Assembly (NCBI RefSeq): GCF_002939885.1
Contig: NZ_MDED01000004.1
Location: 1 to 64,000 of the forward strand
Length of the DNA stretch: 64,000 nt
Direction: 5' to 3'
From: Xanthomonas cucurbitae
GTDB taxonomy: Bacteria; Pseudomonadota; Gammaproteobacteria; Xanthomonadales; Xanthomonadaceae
In this document: in pieces, positions 35,345-45,987 of the stretch
How positions within the stretch are numbered: the first letter of the stretch is position 1
How the letters are laid out: the number at the start of each line of letters is the position of its first letter
The notes under the pieces: model-generated
Databases searched by the model: none
The model's input: the letters and a program-made list of their open reading frames with translations, nothing else
Told to the model about the DNA's origin: nothing
Position numbers and translations under genes: made by a program

Positions 35345-35890
35345 GGAATCCGAGGTATCAAGTGATGTGCGGGTGGATTTGAAATGCTGCAGCATTGGTA
35401 TGCCGCCGTAGAGATCTTTGACCGGAAGGATATCGCGTTCGGCCGGTGGTCAGTGGGCGGGTCTGACTTAGACGTATGAGTGGAAGCGCCGACTCGATCT
35501 GCCCGGTATCGCGCCAGCCCCGCAGTGCGGGGCAAAGCGCTTAAACGAGCACAAGCGGCTGCACTGGAATGACTGAAGCGTACATTGGCTGTGCTATCCC
35601 GGCAGATCCTGCCTCCTTGCAAAGCCGGTTATTGCATAGCCGTCTTGATCCACTGTAGCTGGCTCTGCCGAATCATCTGTTCCAGGCAAAAGAGCGAAGA
35701 CACGGCGATAAGGGACGTTCAACCGCCATGTGCCCGGGACCTCGAAGCTTTGCAACGGCATCTACGGTATCCCGCAAAGTGATTGCGAATTATAAACGCA
35801 CATGTCTACGTGGCGGACAGATTGTCCGCCACTCCAAGCAATCCTGATGGGCGCAGCGTGACCAACAGCCTGCGGCACGCATCTCCGCGC
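35345..35890. other. Intergenic region between wxcK and etfA
   Basis: A 546-base gap at the border of the O-antigen locus. The wxcK promoter must lie here. No protein-like frame is seen. A 10-bp inverted repeat (GTGGCGGACA/TGTCCGCCAC) lies at 35810-35832, downstream of etfA. Confidence 0.4.
35810..35832 (-). terminator. Hairpin downstream of etfA
   Basis: A 10-bp perfect stem with a 3-nt loop, 59 bases past the etfA stop. No T run follows on the minus strand, so it may be only an mRNA-end stabiliser. Confidence 0.35.
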
Positions 35891-36835
35891 TCAGCCCATC
35901 GCCTGTTCCAGCTCCGGCAACAGCGTAAACAAATCCCCCACCAACCCGATATCGGCAATCTCGAAGATTGGTGATTCCGCATCCTTGTTGATCGCCACGA
36001 TCGTGCCGGCGTCCTTGATGCCGGTCAGGTGCTGGATGGCGCCGCTGATGCCGATGGCCACGTACAGTTCCGGGGCGATGATCTTGCCGGTCTGGCCGAC
36101 CTGCAGCTCGTTGGGCACATAGCCGGCGTCCACGGCCGCGCGCGAGGCGCCCACGGCTGCGCCGAGTTTGTCGGCCAGGCTGTAGATATGCTTGAAGTTG
36201 TCCGCCGAACCCACGCCGCGGCCGCCAGAGACCACGCGCTTGGCGCTCTGCAGGTCCGGGCGGTCGGAGTTGCCGGCAGCCAGGCCGATGAAGCGGGTAT
36301 GGGTGGGCAGGGTCACATCGACCGTCACCGACTCGACCGCCGCGCTGCCGCCCCTGGCCGCTTCGGGCCAGGAGGCGCTGCGCACGGTGGCTACCACGAT
36401 CTGGTCGGCCGGGGCCTTGACCGTGATGATGGCGTTGCCCGCGTAGATCGGGCGCTTGAAGGTGTAGGCGTCCTCGACCGTCATCAGGTCGGAGATCTGA
36501 TTAACGCCGAGCAGTGCCGCAACCACTGGCATCAAATCCTTGCCGAAGGTGGTGGAGGGGCCGAACACATGGGTGTAGCCCTGGCCCGCCAGCTGGGCGA
36601 TCTGCGGCCCCAGCACCTGGGCGATGGCGTGTTCGTTGGCGGCATTGGTCACCGTCAGCACGCGGGCAACGCCGGACAGCTGCGCGGCCTGTGCGGCGAC
36701 GCCGGCCGGGTCGGCGGCCAGCACGACCACATCGATGGACCCGGCCGGGATCGCCTGCGCGGCGCTCAGGGTCTTGGCGGTGGCCGCATTGAGCTGGCCG
36801 TTGAGATGTTCGGCAATAACGAGAACCTTGGCCAT
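35891..36835 (-). CDS. etfA: Electron transfer flavoprotein alpha subunit
   Basis: The FAD-binding subunit of ETF, 314 residues. The C-terminal FAD domain is seen in [37 protein letters not shown] and [40 protein letters not shown] passes electrons from acyl-CoA dehydrogenases to ETF-ubiquinone oxidoreductase, whose gene is also in this window (49470-51119). It overlaps etfB by one base (TAATG). Confidence 0.97.
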   Translation of the reverse strand: MAKVLVIAEHLNGQLNAATAKTLSAAQAIPAGSIDVVVLAADPAGVAAQAAQLSGVARVLTVTNAANEHAIAQVLGPQIAQLAGQGYTHVFGPSTTFGKDLMPVVAALLGVNQISDLMTVEDAYTFKRPIYAGNAIITVKAPADQIVVATVRSASWPEAARGGSAAVESVTVDVTLPTHTRFIGLAAGNSDRPDLQSAKRVVSGGRGVGSADNFKHIYSLADKLGAAVGASRAAVDAGYVPNELQVGQTGKIIAPELYVAIGISGAIQHLTGIKDAGTIVAINKDAESPIFEIADIGLVGDLFTLLPELEQAMG

Positions 36836-37581
36836 TACAGCAACCCCTTCTGCTTGAGTGCGGCCACCAGTTCGGCGGCATCCTTGACCATGACGCCGCG
36901 GCTGCGCTTGGATGGCGCGGCATGGTGAGTGGTGGTCAGGCTGTCGTGTGCGTCCACGCCGAGGTCGGCGAACGCCAGCGTGTCCAGCGGCTTGCTCTTG
37001 GCCTTCATGATGTCGGGCAGCTTGATGAAGCGCGGCTCGTTCAGGCGTAGATCGGTGGTAATCACGGCCGGCAGGTCGACTTCCAGCGTTTCCAGGCCAG
37101 CGTCCACTTCACGCGTGACCGTGGCCTTGCCGTCGGCCACCACGAGCTTGCCGGCGAAGGTCGCCTGCGGGCGGCCCCACAGCGTGGCCAGCATCTGGCC
37201 GGTCTGGTTGGCATCGTCGTCGATGGCTTGCTTGCCCAGGATGACCAGGTCCGGCTGCTCCTTCTCGACCAGCTTGAGCAGGCTGCGGGCGGCGGTGAGC
37301 GGTTGGACCGCCGCATCGGTCACCACATGGATGGCGCGGTTGGCGCCCATGGCCAGGCCGTTGCGCAGGTGCGCGGCGGCATCGGCCGGCGCCAGGGTGG
37401 CGACCACCACTTCGCTGGCGATGCCGGCATCGCGCAGGCGCAATGCCTCTTCCAGGGCGATTTCGTCGAAGGGGTTGGGCGAGAGCTTGACGCCCTCGGT
37501 CACCACGCCGGAGCCATCCGGCTTGACCTGAATGCGGACGTTGTAGTCCACCACGCGCTTGTAGGCGACGAGGATTTTCAT
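36835..37581 (-). CDS. etfB: Electron transfer flavoprotein beta subunit
   Basis: The 248-residue AMP-binding beta subunit: MKILVAYKRVVDYNVRIQVKPDGSGV at the start, LGKQAIDDDANQTGQMLATLWG in the AMP site and ITTDLRLNEPRFIKLPDIMKAKSKPLD as the signature. It is the first gene of etfBA and reads away from rfbB. In Xanthomonas etfAB forms the other border of the LPS locus opposite metB. Confidence 0.97.
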   Translation of the reverse strand: MKILVAYKRVVDYNVRIQVKPDGSGVVTEGVKLSPNPFDEIALEEALRLRDAGIASEVVVATLAPADAAAHLRNGLAMGANRAIHVVTDAAVQPLTAARSLLKLVEKEQPDLVILGKQAIDDDANQTGQMLATLWGRPQATFAGKLVVADGKATVTREVDAGLETLEVDLPAVITTDLRLNEPRFIKLPDIMKAKSKPLDTLAFADLGVDAHDSLTTTHHAAPSKRSRGVMVKDAAELVAALKQKGLL

Positions 37582-37813
37582 CGTGTACGAGATCCTTCAG
37601 CTATTGCGGGAAGGCCCGGCCGCGGCGGCAGGCTCGGGAGTGGGGCCATTCTAACCGGGGAGCATCCACCATGCGATGGCGTATGGGTGTTGCAATGCGT
37701 CAGAGGGCGCGATTGCGGAGTCGCTCTCGCTTAAGCCCGATAATGCCGGGACCGTATATCCTGTGTTGTTCGATAACGCAGCGCGTTCGGCGCGCGACCA
37801 GGAGGGGTAGACA

Positions 37814-38869
37814 GTGGCGACTTGGCTAGTAACCGGCGGTGCCGGCTTCATCGGTGGCAATTTTGTTCTTGAGGCGGTCTCCCGTGGGATTCGTGTAATC
37901 AACCTGGACGCGCTGACCTACGCAGGAAATCTGAACACGTTGGCATCGCTGGAGAACAACGCCGACCACGTGTTCGTCAAGGGCGATATCGGTGACGGTG
38001 CGCTCGTCACCCGCCTGCTGCAGGAACACCAGCCTGATGCGGTATTGAACTTCGCCGCGGAAAGCCATGTGGACCGTTCGATCGAGGGTCCGGGCGCCTT
38101 TATCCAGACCAATGTGGTCGGAACTCTGGCACTGCTCGAGGCTGTCCGCGACTATTGGAAGGCGCTGCCGGACAAGCGACGCGACGCGTTCCGCTTCCTG
38201 CACGTGTCCACCGACGAGGTCTACGGCACCCTGGGCGAGACCGGCAAGTTCACCGAAACCACGCCCTATGCGCCGAACTCGCCGTACTCCGCGTCGAAGG
38301 CCGCTTCGGATCATCTGGTGCGCGCGTTCCACCATACCTACGGGCTGCCGGTGCTGACCACCAATTGCTCGAACAACTACGGTCCGTACCATTTCCCCGA
38401 GAAGCTCATCCCGTTGGTGATCGCCAAGGCGCTGGCTGGCGAGCCGCTTCCGGTCTACGGCGACGGCAAGCAGGTGCGTGACTGGTTGTTCGTCAGCGAC
38501 CACTGCGAGGCGATCCGTACGGTGCTGGCCAAGGGCAGGGTCGGCGAAACCTACAACGTGGGCGGCAATTCCGAGCGGCAGAACATCGAGGTCGTGCAGG
38601 CCATCTGCGCACTACTGGATCAGCATCGTCCGCGCGAAGACGGCAAGCCACGCGCTAGCCAGATTACCTATGTGACCGACCGGCCCGGGCACGACCGCCG
38701 CTATGCGATCGATGCCTCGAAACTGAAAAACCAATTGGGCTGGGAGCCTGCCTATACCTTCGAGCAGGGCATCGCACAGACGGTGGAGTGGTATCTCGGC
38801 AATCAGGCGTGGGTGCAGGGCGTGCTGGACGGAAGCTACCGTCTGGAACGTATCGGCGCGGCGGCCTGA
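37814..38869 (+). CDS. rfbB: dTDP-glucose 4,6-dehydratase
   Basis: RmlB, 351 residues. It has [11 protein letters not shown] as the NAD loop, the catalytic T-D-E in HVSTDEVYG, and YSASKAASD with Y-x3-K. The start is a GTG at 37814 preceded by AGGAGGGG. Its product dTDP-4-keto-6-deoxyglucose feeds both rhamnose synthesis (RfbC/D) and, by inference, Fuc3NAc synthesis (WxcM/K). It is the first gene of rfbBACD. Confidence 0.96.
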   Translation: MATWLVTGGAGFIGGNFVLEAVSRGIRVINLDALTYAGNLNTLASLENNADHVFVKGDIGDGALVTRLLQEHQPDAVLNFAAESHVDRSIEGPGAFIQTNVVGTLALLEAVRDYWKALPDKRRDAFRFLHVSTDEVYGTLGETGKFTETTPYAPNSPYSASKAASDHLVRAFHHTYGLPVLTTNCSNNYGPYHFPEKLIPLVIAKALAGEPLPVYGDGKQVRDWLFVSDHCEAIRTVLAKGRVGETYNVGGNSERQNIEVVQAICALLDQHRPREDGKPRASQITYVTDRPGHDRRYAIDASKLKNQLGWEPAYTFEQGIAQTVEWYLGNQAWVQGVLDGSYRLERIGAAA

Positions 38870-38923
38870 CGTCTCTCTACTGGTGGCCGCTCAGGTGCGT
38901 GCCGACCTTTCAAGGAAGCTCTC

Positions 38924-39811
38924 ATGACACAACGCAAAGGCATTATCCTGGCAGGCGGCTCTGGCACCCGCCTGTATCCAATCACCAAGGGCGTCAGCAA
39001 GCAGCTGCTGCCGGTGTACGACAAGCCGATGATCTATTACCCGCTCAGCGTGCTGATGCTGGCAGGTATCCGGGACATCCTGATCATCAATACACCGCAC
39101 GAACAGGCGCTGTTCCAGTCGCTGCTGGGCGATGGTTCGCAATGGGGTGTCAATATCCAGTATGCCGTGCAACCGAGTCCAGACGGGCTGGCACAGGCAT
39201 ATCTGATCGGTCGCAACTTCGTTGACGGAAAGCCGAGCTGCCTGGTGTTGGGCGACAACATCTTCCACGGTCACGGCCTGACCGAGACCCTGCGCCGGGC
39301 CGACGCGCGTGAGCAGGGGGCGACCGTGTTCGGTTACTGGGTCAACGACCCGGAGCGCTACGGTGTCGCCGAATTCGATCAGCAGGGTAAGGTGATCGAT
39401 ATCGCCGAAAAGCCGGTGCAACCGCGTTCCAACTACGCGGTGACTGGGCTGTATTTCTATGATGGCAAGGCTAGCGACTATGCGGCCGCCTTGAAGCCAT
39501 CGCCCCGCGGCGAACTGGAGATCACCGATCTCAATCGCTGCTATCTGGAAGCGGGTGATCTGCACCTCGAACCCCTGGGTCGCGGCTATGCGTGGCTGGA
39601 TACCGGCACGCACCAGTCCTTGCATGAAGCGGCCAACTTCATCGAAACCATCCAGATGCGCCAGGGTCTGCAGGTGTGCTGCCCCGAGGAAATCGCATTT
39701 GGTCAGGGCTGGATCGACACCGAACAGCTGGAGCGCCTTGCGGCACCGCTGGCTAAAAATGACTATGGTAAATATCTAAACGCACTAGCCAAGCGTGGAG
39801 TGGTCCGTTGA
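38924..39811 (+). CDS. rfbA: Glucose-1-phosphate thymidylyltransferase
   Basis: RmlA, 295 residues. It makes dTDP-glucose. The N-terminal nucleotide motif [36 protein letters not shown] and the substrate loop [11 protein letters not shown] are diagnostic; [20 protein letters not shown] is the allosteric region. It overlaps rfbC by four bases (TTGA). Confidence 0.97.
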   Translation: MTQRKGIILAGGSGTRLYPITKGVSKQLLPVYDKPMIYYPLSVLMLAGIRDILIINTPHEQALFQSLLGDGSQWGVNIQYAVQPSPDGLAQAYLIGRNFVDGKPSCLVLGDNIFHGHGLTETLRRADAREQGATVFGYWVNDPERYGVAEFDQQGKVIDIAEKPVQPRSNYAVTGLYFYDGKASDYAAALKPSPRGELEITDLNRCYLEAGDLHLEPLGRGYAWLDTGTHQSLHEAANFIETIQMRQGLQVCCPEEIAFGQGWIDTEQLERLAAPLAKNDYGKYLNALAKRGVVR

Positions 39812-40365
39812 AAGTGATCGAAACGACGTTGCCTGGTTGCGTTGTGATTGAGCCCGCAGTCTTTGGCGATGCGAGGGGATATTTCTTCGAAACGTGGAAT
39901 GCCGAGCGTTTCAGGCAGCACGGCCTGCCCCCGAACTTCGTGCAAAGTAATGTCTCCACATCCGCCAAGGGTGTCCTGCGTGGCCTGCATTATCAGTGGC
40001 CACGTCCGCAGGGCAAGCTGGTTAGCGTCCTTGCCGGTGAGGTGTACGACGTTGCGGTTGATCTGCGGTCTGGCTCGCCGCATTTCGGGCGCTGGACAGC
40101 TGTCCTGCTGAGCGCTGAGAACCGTCGCCAAGTCTGGATACCGGAGGGCTTTGCACATGGCTTCGCAGTGCTGTCGGAAACTGCACTGTTCAGTTACCTG
40201 TGCACCGATATCTACGTCAAGGAGGCCGACGCCGGCGTGCGTTGGGACGATGCTGCAATCGGGATCGATTGGCCGATCAGCAATCCTGTGCTGTCTACCA
40301 AGGACGCAGCCGCGCCGTTTCTGGCCGATGTGCCGCCTGATCGCTTGCCAGCCTTTCCAGCATGA
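39808..40365 (+). CDS. rfbC: dTDP-4-dehydrorhamnose 3,5-epimerase
   Basis: RmlC cupin of 185 residues. It has the catalytic histidine in [17 protein letters not shown] and the proton-relay region [31 protein letters not shown] follows. The start is a TTG at 39808 overlapping the rfbA stop (TTGA). It ends with ATGA overlap into rfbD. Confidence 0.95.
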   Translation: MKVIETTLPGCVVIEPAVFGDARGYFFETWNAERFRQHGLPPNFVQSNVSTSAKGVLRGLHYQWPRPQGKLVSVLAGEVYDVAVDLRSGSPHFGRWTAVLLSAENRRQVWIPEGFAHGFAVLSETALFSYLCTDIYVKEADAGVRWDDAAIGIDWPISNPVLSTKDAAAPFLADVPPDRLPAFPA

Positions 40366-41264
40366 CCACGTTGGTATTTGGTGCCAGCGGACAGGTCGGT
40401 ACAGAACTGTTACGTGCACTTGCAAAAGACGGGGCAAAGGTAGTGGCGGCGACCCGTAATGGTCAGCTGCCTGACGGCACGGCCTGTGAGACCGCAGATT
40501 TCGACGCGCCGGAAACATTGCTTGGCTTGCTGGACCGATTAGGGCCAACTCGCGTCGTCAACGCAGCCGCTTACACCGCCGTCGATCGTGCCGAGCAGGA
40601 CCCTGATGCGGCCTTTCGTGCCAACGCCGAGGCGCCGGCGGTCATTGCGCAATGGTGCGCGCGTGCCGATGTGCCCTTGGTCCATTATTCGACCGACTAT
40701 GTCTTCGACGGGCAGGGCACTCGCCCCTATCGGCCGGACGACGCCACCGCGCCGCTCGGCGTGTACGGGCAGAGCAAGCTGGCCGGCGAACAGGCGGTGC
40801 AGGCGGCCGGCGGCCGGCATCTGATCTTCCGCACAGCCTGGGTTTACGCGGCGCATGGAAACAATTTCCTGCGGACGATGCTGCGCGTGGGAGCCGAGCG
40901 CGACGTGCTGCGCGTGGTCGTCGACCAGATCGGCACGCCGACGCCGGCCGCGTTGATCGCCGACATCACGGCGCACGCGCTACGCCAGCCCGGTGAACCC
41001 TCCGGCCTGTGGCATCTGACCGCTGCGGGGCAGACCTCCTGGCATGGTTTCGCCGAGGCCATCTTTGCCCAGGCCCACGCGCGCGGTCTGCTCGCCCGCG
41101 TGCCGCACGTGGAAGCGATCAGTACCGCCGACTATCCAACGCCGGCCATGCGCCCTGCCTATTCGCGGCTGGATACCCACAGCCTGCAGGACACCTTCGG
41201 TGTGCACCTACCCGCTTGGCAGGACGGACTGAGCCGGGTGCTTGACACGCTCGCCCGCGAGTGA
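40362..41264 (+). CDS. rfbD: dTDP-4-dehydrorhamnose reductase
   Basis: RmlD, 300 residues. It has GASGQVGTELL as the NADPH loop, NAAAYTAVDRAEQDPDAAFRANAEAP, YSTDYVFDG, and Y-x3-K in YGQSKLAGEQAV. It completes dTDP-L-rhamnose. It closes the four-gene rfb operon; all internal junctions except rfbB-rfbA overlap. Confidence 0.96.
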   Translation: MTTLVFGASGQVGTELLRALAKDGAKVVAATRNGQLPDGTACETADFDAPETLLGLLDRLGPTRVVNAAAYTAVDRAEQDPDAAFRANAEAPAVIAQWCARADVPLVHYSTDYVFDGQGTRPYRPDDATAPLGVYGQSKLAGEQAVQAAGGRHLIFRTAWVYAAHGNNFLRTMLRVGAERDVLRVVVDQIGTPTPAALIADITAHALRQPGEPSGLWHLTAAGQTSWHGFAEAIFAQAHARGLLARVPHVEAISTADYPTPAMRPAYSRLDTHSLQDTFGVHLPAWQDGLSRVLDTLARE

Positions 41265-41599
41265 GCCTCTGAGTGGTTTGATGGGCCGGTGTGGCGTCAG
41301 CACTGACCCATAGCCTACACCCCGCTTCGGCCATCATCTGGGGCTGGTCCGCGCCGGGCCGACGAACTGCTCCGTGCAGGTCGCGGCGGGCGTGTATGTG
41401 CCGCTGAAGCGAGTGCGACGCGTGATGCATGGGCTGGACGCGTGCGTGCGCTGCATCGCATCGGTCGGCACTGTGCAGGTTCTTGCGTGTCCCCCAGCGG
41501 GCGCTCCGGCTCATGGCGGGCGCGTCCGCACCGTCTTCACGCCATGGCCTGCGTGCAGCGCGCTGCATCCTCCCCCATCCAAAATTGCAAGGAATTCCA
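41265..41599. other. Intergenic gap between rfbD and the broken ugd gene
   Basis: A 335-base region with no protein-like frame. It contains a short palindrome GTCAGCACTGAC and has the AGGAATTCCA leader of ugd at its end. A separate promoter for ugd may have been here. Confidence 0.35.
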
Positions 41600-42766
41600 A
41601 TGAAGATCGCTGTCGCGGGTACCGGCTATGTCGGTCTGTCCAATGGCGTGTTGCTCGCCAAGCACCATGAGGTCGTGGCGCTGGATATCGTCGAGGACAA
41701 GGTCAAGCTGTTCAACGAAGGCCGCTCGCCAACTGTCGACAAGTAACTCGAGGCCGCATTGGCCGAGGGTGGCCTGAACTTCAAGGCCACGCTGGACGCC
41801 AACGAGGCGTTTGCCGGCGCCGAGATCGTGATCATCCCCACACCCACCGACTACGATCCGGACACCAATTACTTCAACACCCGCTCGATCAAGGTAGTGA
41901 TCGCCAAGGTACTGGAGATCAACCCGCAGGCAACGATGGTGATCAAGTCGGCCATTCCGGTCGGCTACGTGGTCAAGCTGCGTGAGCAGTTCGGCACCGA
42001 CAACATCATCTTCTCGCCCGAATTCCTGCGCGAGGGACGGGCGTTGTACGACAACCTATACCCGTCCCGGATCATCCTCGGTTAGCGCTCGGCGCGCGCG
42101 GAAACCTTCGCGCGGCTGCTGCAGGAAGGCGCGCTCAAGCCCGACGTGCCGGTGTTGTTCACCGAGCCTACAGAGGCCGAGGCGATCAAGCTGTTCGCCA
42201 ACACCTATCTGGCGATGCGGGTGTCCTACTTCAACGAACTGGACACCTACGCGCTCACCCACGGTCTGAACAGCCGTCAGATCATCGAAGGCATCTGCCT
42301 GGATCCGCGCATCGGCAGCCACTACAACAATCCGTCCTTCGGCTACGGCGGTTACTGCCTGCCCAAGGACACCAAGCAGTTGCTGGCCAACTACCAAAGC
42401 GTTCCGCAGACCATCATCCGGGCAATCGTCGATTCCAACACCACCCGCAAGGACTTCATTGCCGCCGACGTGCTGCGGCGCAATCCAAAGGTAGTTGGGA
42501 TCTATCGCCTGATCATGAAAGCCGGCTCGGACAACTTCCGTTCGTCCAGCATCCAGGGCGTGATGAAGCGCCTCAAGGCCAAGAGCGCGGACATCATCGC
42601 GTACGAACCGACGCTGAGCGATCCAGAATTCTTCCGCTCGCGCGTGGTCAACGACCTGGAAACCTTCAAGCGTGAGGCCGACGTTATCATCAGCAACCGC
42701 ATGGCCGACGCGCTGCAGGACGTGCAGGACAAGCTCTACACGCGCGATCTGTTCGGCGACAACTGA
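41600..42766 (+). pseudogene. ugd: UDP-glucose 6-dehydrogenase broken by two in-frame stop codons
   Basis: The frame from ATG 41600 to 42766 would encode 388 residues of a single-frame UDP-glucose dehydrogenase ([30 protein letters not shown]; catalytic cysteine in [12 protein letters not shown]), the usual length. Two nonsense codons interrupt it: TAA at 41744 (after SPTVDK, where a glutamate is expected) and TAG at 42083 (after SRIILG, again a glutamate position). Both can be read as single GAA to TAA and GAG to TAG changes. No frameshift is seen, so inactivation looks recent. A C-terminal fragment from 42146 remains open. Confidence 0.9.
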
Positions 42767-43008
42767 GTAGGGTCAGCGCCGCGTTCTGGCGGGTGGCAAT
42801 GCCACTCGTTTAGGCGTCCATGAGGTTCACACGATGCGGCGCTGCTTGTCACCTCGCAGGCGGCCCCGCTTGCCTTTCTAGACGGTATCCGGATGCGGGC
42901 GGTACAGTCGCGTCGCCCGCGTGCACAGGTGTGCAATGCAGCCTGCGATCTTTGATCTGCCCACGCGTGGCGTGTCGCAATCCAAAGTGGGTCGCGGGTA
43001 ACGCAAGA

Positions 43009-43029
43009 CGGCGGCCATGGGCCGCCGTC
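43009..43029 (-). terminator. Hairpin downstream of xanB
   Basis: A 9-bp perfect stem ACGGCGGCC/GGCCGCCGT with a 3-nt loop, 29 bases past the xanB stop; on the minus strand a weak CTTGCGTT follows. Confidence 0.45.
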
Positions 43030-43057
43030 GATCTTGCCGTCTACGTTGGGCGCGTTA

Positions 43058-44461
43058 TCACGCCCGGCCGTAGGTATCCTCAAAGCGCACGATATCGTCC
43101 TCGCCCAGATAGCTGCCGGACTGCACTTCGATCAGCTCCAGCGGCAGCTTGCCCGGATTGCGCAGGCGGTGGGTCACGCCGAGCGGGATGTAGGTGCTCT
43201 GGTTTTCGGTCAGCAGCAACACTTCTTCGCCACGCGTCACTTCGGCAGTGCCGCTGACCACGATCCAGTGTTCCGCGCGGTGGTGGTGCATCTGCAGGCT
43301 CAGCACGGCACCGGGCTTGACGGTGATGCGCTTGACCTGGTGGCGCTGGCCCATGTCGATCGAGTCGTAGGCGCCCCACGGGCGATAGACCTTACGATGC
43401 CAGGTGGCCTCGGAGCGACCGTCGGTCTTGATCCGTCCGACCACCTCCTTCACTTCCTGGATGCGATCGCGGTGGCCGACCAGCACGGCGTCCGGCGTCT
43501 CGACGACCACCACGTCTTCCAGGCCGACCATGGCAATCAGGCGCGAGCCGTAGGCATAGGTGTTGCGGCAATCCAGCTGGATCACGTCACCATGATGCGC
43601 GTTGCCCTGCGCGTCCTGCTCGGACACATCCAGCAGCGACGACCACGAACCGACATCGTTCCAGCCGGCATCCAGCGGGACCACGACCGCGTCGGCAGTC
43701 TTTTCCATCACCGCGTAGTCGATCGAATCCGACGGGCTGGCCGCGAACGCGTCCTTGTCCAGGCGGGTGAAGTCGGCATCGCGCTTGCCGTTCTGCCACG
43801 CGGTCTGGCAGGCGTCGGCGATGGCGGGATGGAACTTGCGCAGTTCCTCCAGATAGCGGGAGGCGCGGAACAGGAACATGCCGCTGTTCCAGTAGTACTC
43901 GCCGCTGCTCAAGTAGCCTTGCGCAGTCGCCAGGTCCGGTTTTTCGACAAAGCGTTCAACCGCGCTGACGCCCGCGCCCGCGCCGGCCTTGATGTAGCCA
44001 TAGCCGGTTTCGGGTGCGGTCGGCTTGATGCCAAAGGTGACCAGCTTGCCCTGTGCTGCTGCTTCAGCAGCCACTTTCACCCCGGCCTGGAATGCAGCCT
44101 CGTCGCCGATCACGTGATCGGAGGGCAGCACCAGCAGCAACGGATCGCTGCCATCACGCGTGGCTTCCAGCGCGGCGACCGCAATGGCGGGGGCGGTGTT
44201 GCGGCCCTTGGGCTCCAGCAGGATGGCAGAGGGCTTGACGCCCAGCTGCTGCAGCTGCTCGGCGGCCATGAAGCGATGCTCTTCGTTGGCCACCACGATG
44301 GGGGCGTGGCCGGCAACGGGAGCGGCGCGCAGCCAGGTGGCCTGCAGCATGCTCTTGTCGCCGACCAGCGGCAGGAACTGCTTGGGGTAGGACTCGCGCG
44401 ACAGCGGCCACAGGCGCGTGCCGGAACCGCCGGACAGGATGATCGGAAGGACGTCGCTCAT
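43058..44461 (-). CDS. xanB: Mannose-1-phosphate guanylyltransferase/mannose-6-phosphate isomerase
   Basis: A bifunctional 467-residue enzyme that supplies GDP-mannose for xanthan and LPS. The N-terminal pyrophosphorylase has [22 protein letters not shown] and [14 protein letters not shown]; the C-terminal cupin is a type II phosphomannose isomerase ([41 protein letters not shown]). The ATG at 44461 ([12 protein letters not shown]) gives the known length. xanA lies 46 bases upstream on the same strand. Confidence 0.97.
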   Translation of the reverse strand: MSDVLPIILSGGSGTRLWPLSRESYPKQFLPLVGDKSMLQATWLRAAPVAGHAPIVVANEEHRFMAAEQLQQLGVKPSAILLEPKGRNTAPAIAVAALEATRDGSDPLLLVLPSDHVIGDEAAFQAGVKVAAEAAAQGKLVTFGIKPTAPETGYGYIKAGAGAGVSAVERFVEKPDLATAQGYLSSGEYYWNSGMFLFRASRYLEELRKFHPAIADACQTAWQNGKRDADFTRLDKDAFAASPSDSIDYAVMEKTADAVVVPLDAGWNDVGSWSSLLDVSEQDAQGNAHHGDVIQLDCRNTYAYGSRLIAMVGLEDVVVVETPDAVLVGHRDRIQEVKEVVGRIKTDGRSEATWHRKVYRPWGAYDSIDMGQRHQVKRITVKPGAVLSLQMHHHRAEHWIVVSGTAEVTRGEEVLLLTENQSTYIPLGVTHRLRNPGKLPLELIEVQSGSYLGEDDIVRFEDTYGRA

Positions 44462-44507
44462 GGGCGGGGGAAACTCCAGTGCGTCAAGGTTGGGGGAGAA
44501 TGGTAGA

Positions 44508-45854
44508 TCAGGCGCGCAGCAAGTCGGAAATCTCTTGCGTGCGCGTTTCCAGCAGTGCGGCATCGCCACGCGTTTCCACGTTCAGACGCAGCAGCGGCTC
44601 GGTGTTGGAGCTGCGCAGGTTGAAACGCCATTGGCCGAAATCGGCGCTGATACCGTCGGTGTCGTCCAGCTCCGGCGACAGGTCGGCGTAATGCTCCATC
44701 ACGCGGGCAACCGAGGCCTTGGCATCGGCGACCTTGAAATTGATCTCGCCGCTGCAGGGGAACTTCTGCATGCGCGCCTCGACCAGGTCGGCCAGCGAGC
44801 GGCCGGACTGCGACACCAGCTCGGCGATCAGCAACCACGGAATCATGCCGGAGTCGGCGTAGGCGAACTCGCGGAAATAGTGGTGCGCGCTCATCTCGCC
44901 GCCGTAGATGGCGTTCTCGCTGCGCATCTTTTCCTTGATGAAGGCATGGCCGCTCTTGCACAGCACCGGGATGCCGCCGGCTTCTTCAACCTGCTCGACC
45001 GTGTTCCAGGTCAGGCGCGGGTCGTGCACGACCTTGCCGCCCGGCTGCTTGGCCAGGATCGCCTGCGCCAGCAGGCCGACCAGGTAATAGCCCTCGATGA
45101 AGCGGCCGGTATGGTCGAAGAAGAAGCAGCGATCGAAGTCGCCATCCCAGGCGATGCCGAAGTCCGCACCGTGATCCTTGACCGCCTTGGCGGTGGCATC
45201 GCGGTTTTCCGGCAGCAGCGGGTTGGGGATGCCGTTGGGGAAATTGCCATCGGGTTCGTGGAAAACGCGCACAAATTCGAACGGCAGGTGCGGGGCGAGC
45301 AGGTCCACGATCAACCCGGCGCCACCGTTGCCGGCATTGACCACCAGCTTGAGCGGCTTGAGCGTGCTGCGGTCCACGTAGCTGAGCAGGTGCTCCAGGT
45401 ACGCGGTCTTGTCGGTACGGCTCTGCTCGCTTGCCGTTGGCTCACCGGGCGCGGCGGTATCGGACGCGACCGTGTCGCGGATCGCAAACAGGCCGGTGTC
45501 CGAACTGATCGGGCGCGCCTGCTCGCGCACCAGCTTCATGCCGTTGTAGTCCATGGGATTATGGCTGGCGGTCACCATCACGCCACCGGCGGCCTTGAGG
45601 TAATCGGTCTGGAAATAGACCTCCTCGGTGCCGCACAGGCCGATATCGATGACCTCGCGGCCACTGGCGCGCAGTCCGGCGGACAGCGCTGCCTGCAGCG
45701 CCGGGCTGGCCAGGCGCACGTCGTGGCCCAGGACCACGGGCCCCTGATCCAGCTGCGCCGCCAGCGCCACGCCGATTCGGCGGGCCAAGTCCTCATTGAG
45801 TTCATCCGGCACGCGGCCGCGAATGTCGTAGGCCTTGAAGGCGGGTAGCGTCAT
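44508..45854 (-). CDS. xanA: Phosphoglucomutase/phosphomannomutase
   Basis: XanA, 448 residues, interconverts the 1- and 6-phosphates of glucose and mannose. The active-site serine is in [16 protein letters not shown], the metal loop in [14 protein letters not shown], the sugar loop in [10 protein letters not shown] and the phosphate loop in [15 protein letters not shown]. It feeds UDP-glucose and GDP-mannose pools. The ATG at 45854 is preferred to the upstream 45878 start. Confidence 0.97.
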   Translation of the reverse strand: MTLPAFKAYDIRGRVPDELNEDLARRIGVALAAQLDQGPVVLGHDVRLASPALQAALSAGLRASGREVIDIGLCGTEEVYFQTDYLKAAGGVMVTASHNPMDYNGMKLVREQARPISSDTGLFAIRDTVASDTAAPGEPTASEQSRTDKTAYLEHLLSYVDRSTLKPLKLVVNAGNGGAGLIVDLLAPHLPFEFVRVFHEPDGNFPNGIPNPLLPENRDATAKAVKDHGADFGIAWDGDFDRCFFFDHTGRFIEGYYLVGLLAQAILAKQPGGKVVHDPRLTWNTVEQVEEAGGIPVLCKSGHAFIKEKMRSENAIYGGEMSAHHYFREFAYADSGMIPWLLIAELVSQSGRSLADLVEARMQKFPCSGEINFKVADAKASVARVMEHYADLSPELDDTDGISADFGQWRFNLRSSNTEPLLRLNVETRGDAALLETRTQEISDLLRA

Positions 45855-45987
45855 GGGCAATTCCTGGAATGGGGACATGGCAGTCTAGCGGCTGCGCCGT
45901 GTCTTGGGTGTGGCGGAATCGCGACCCGGGACAGGGAACGCTCAGCGGATAGAATGGCCGCTTCGCATCAGCGAGGTGAGGGCGGTG

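Noticed and set aside
37582-37813. RfaH ops/JUMPstart element ahead of rfbBACD or the O-antigen operon
   Set aside because: No GGCGGTAG-type sequence was seen here or in 19367-19452.
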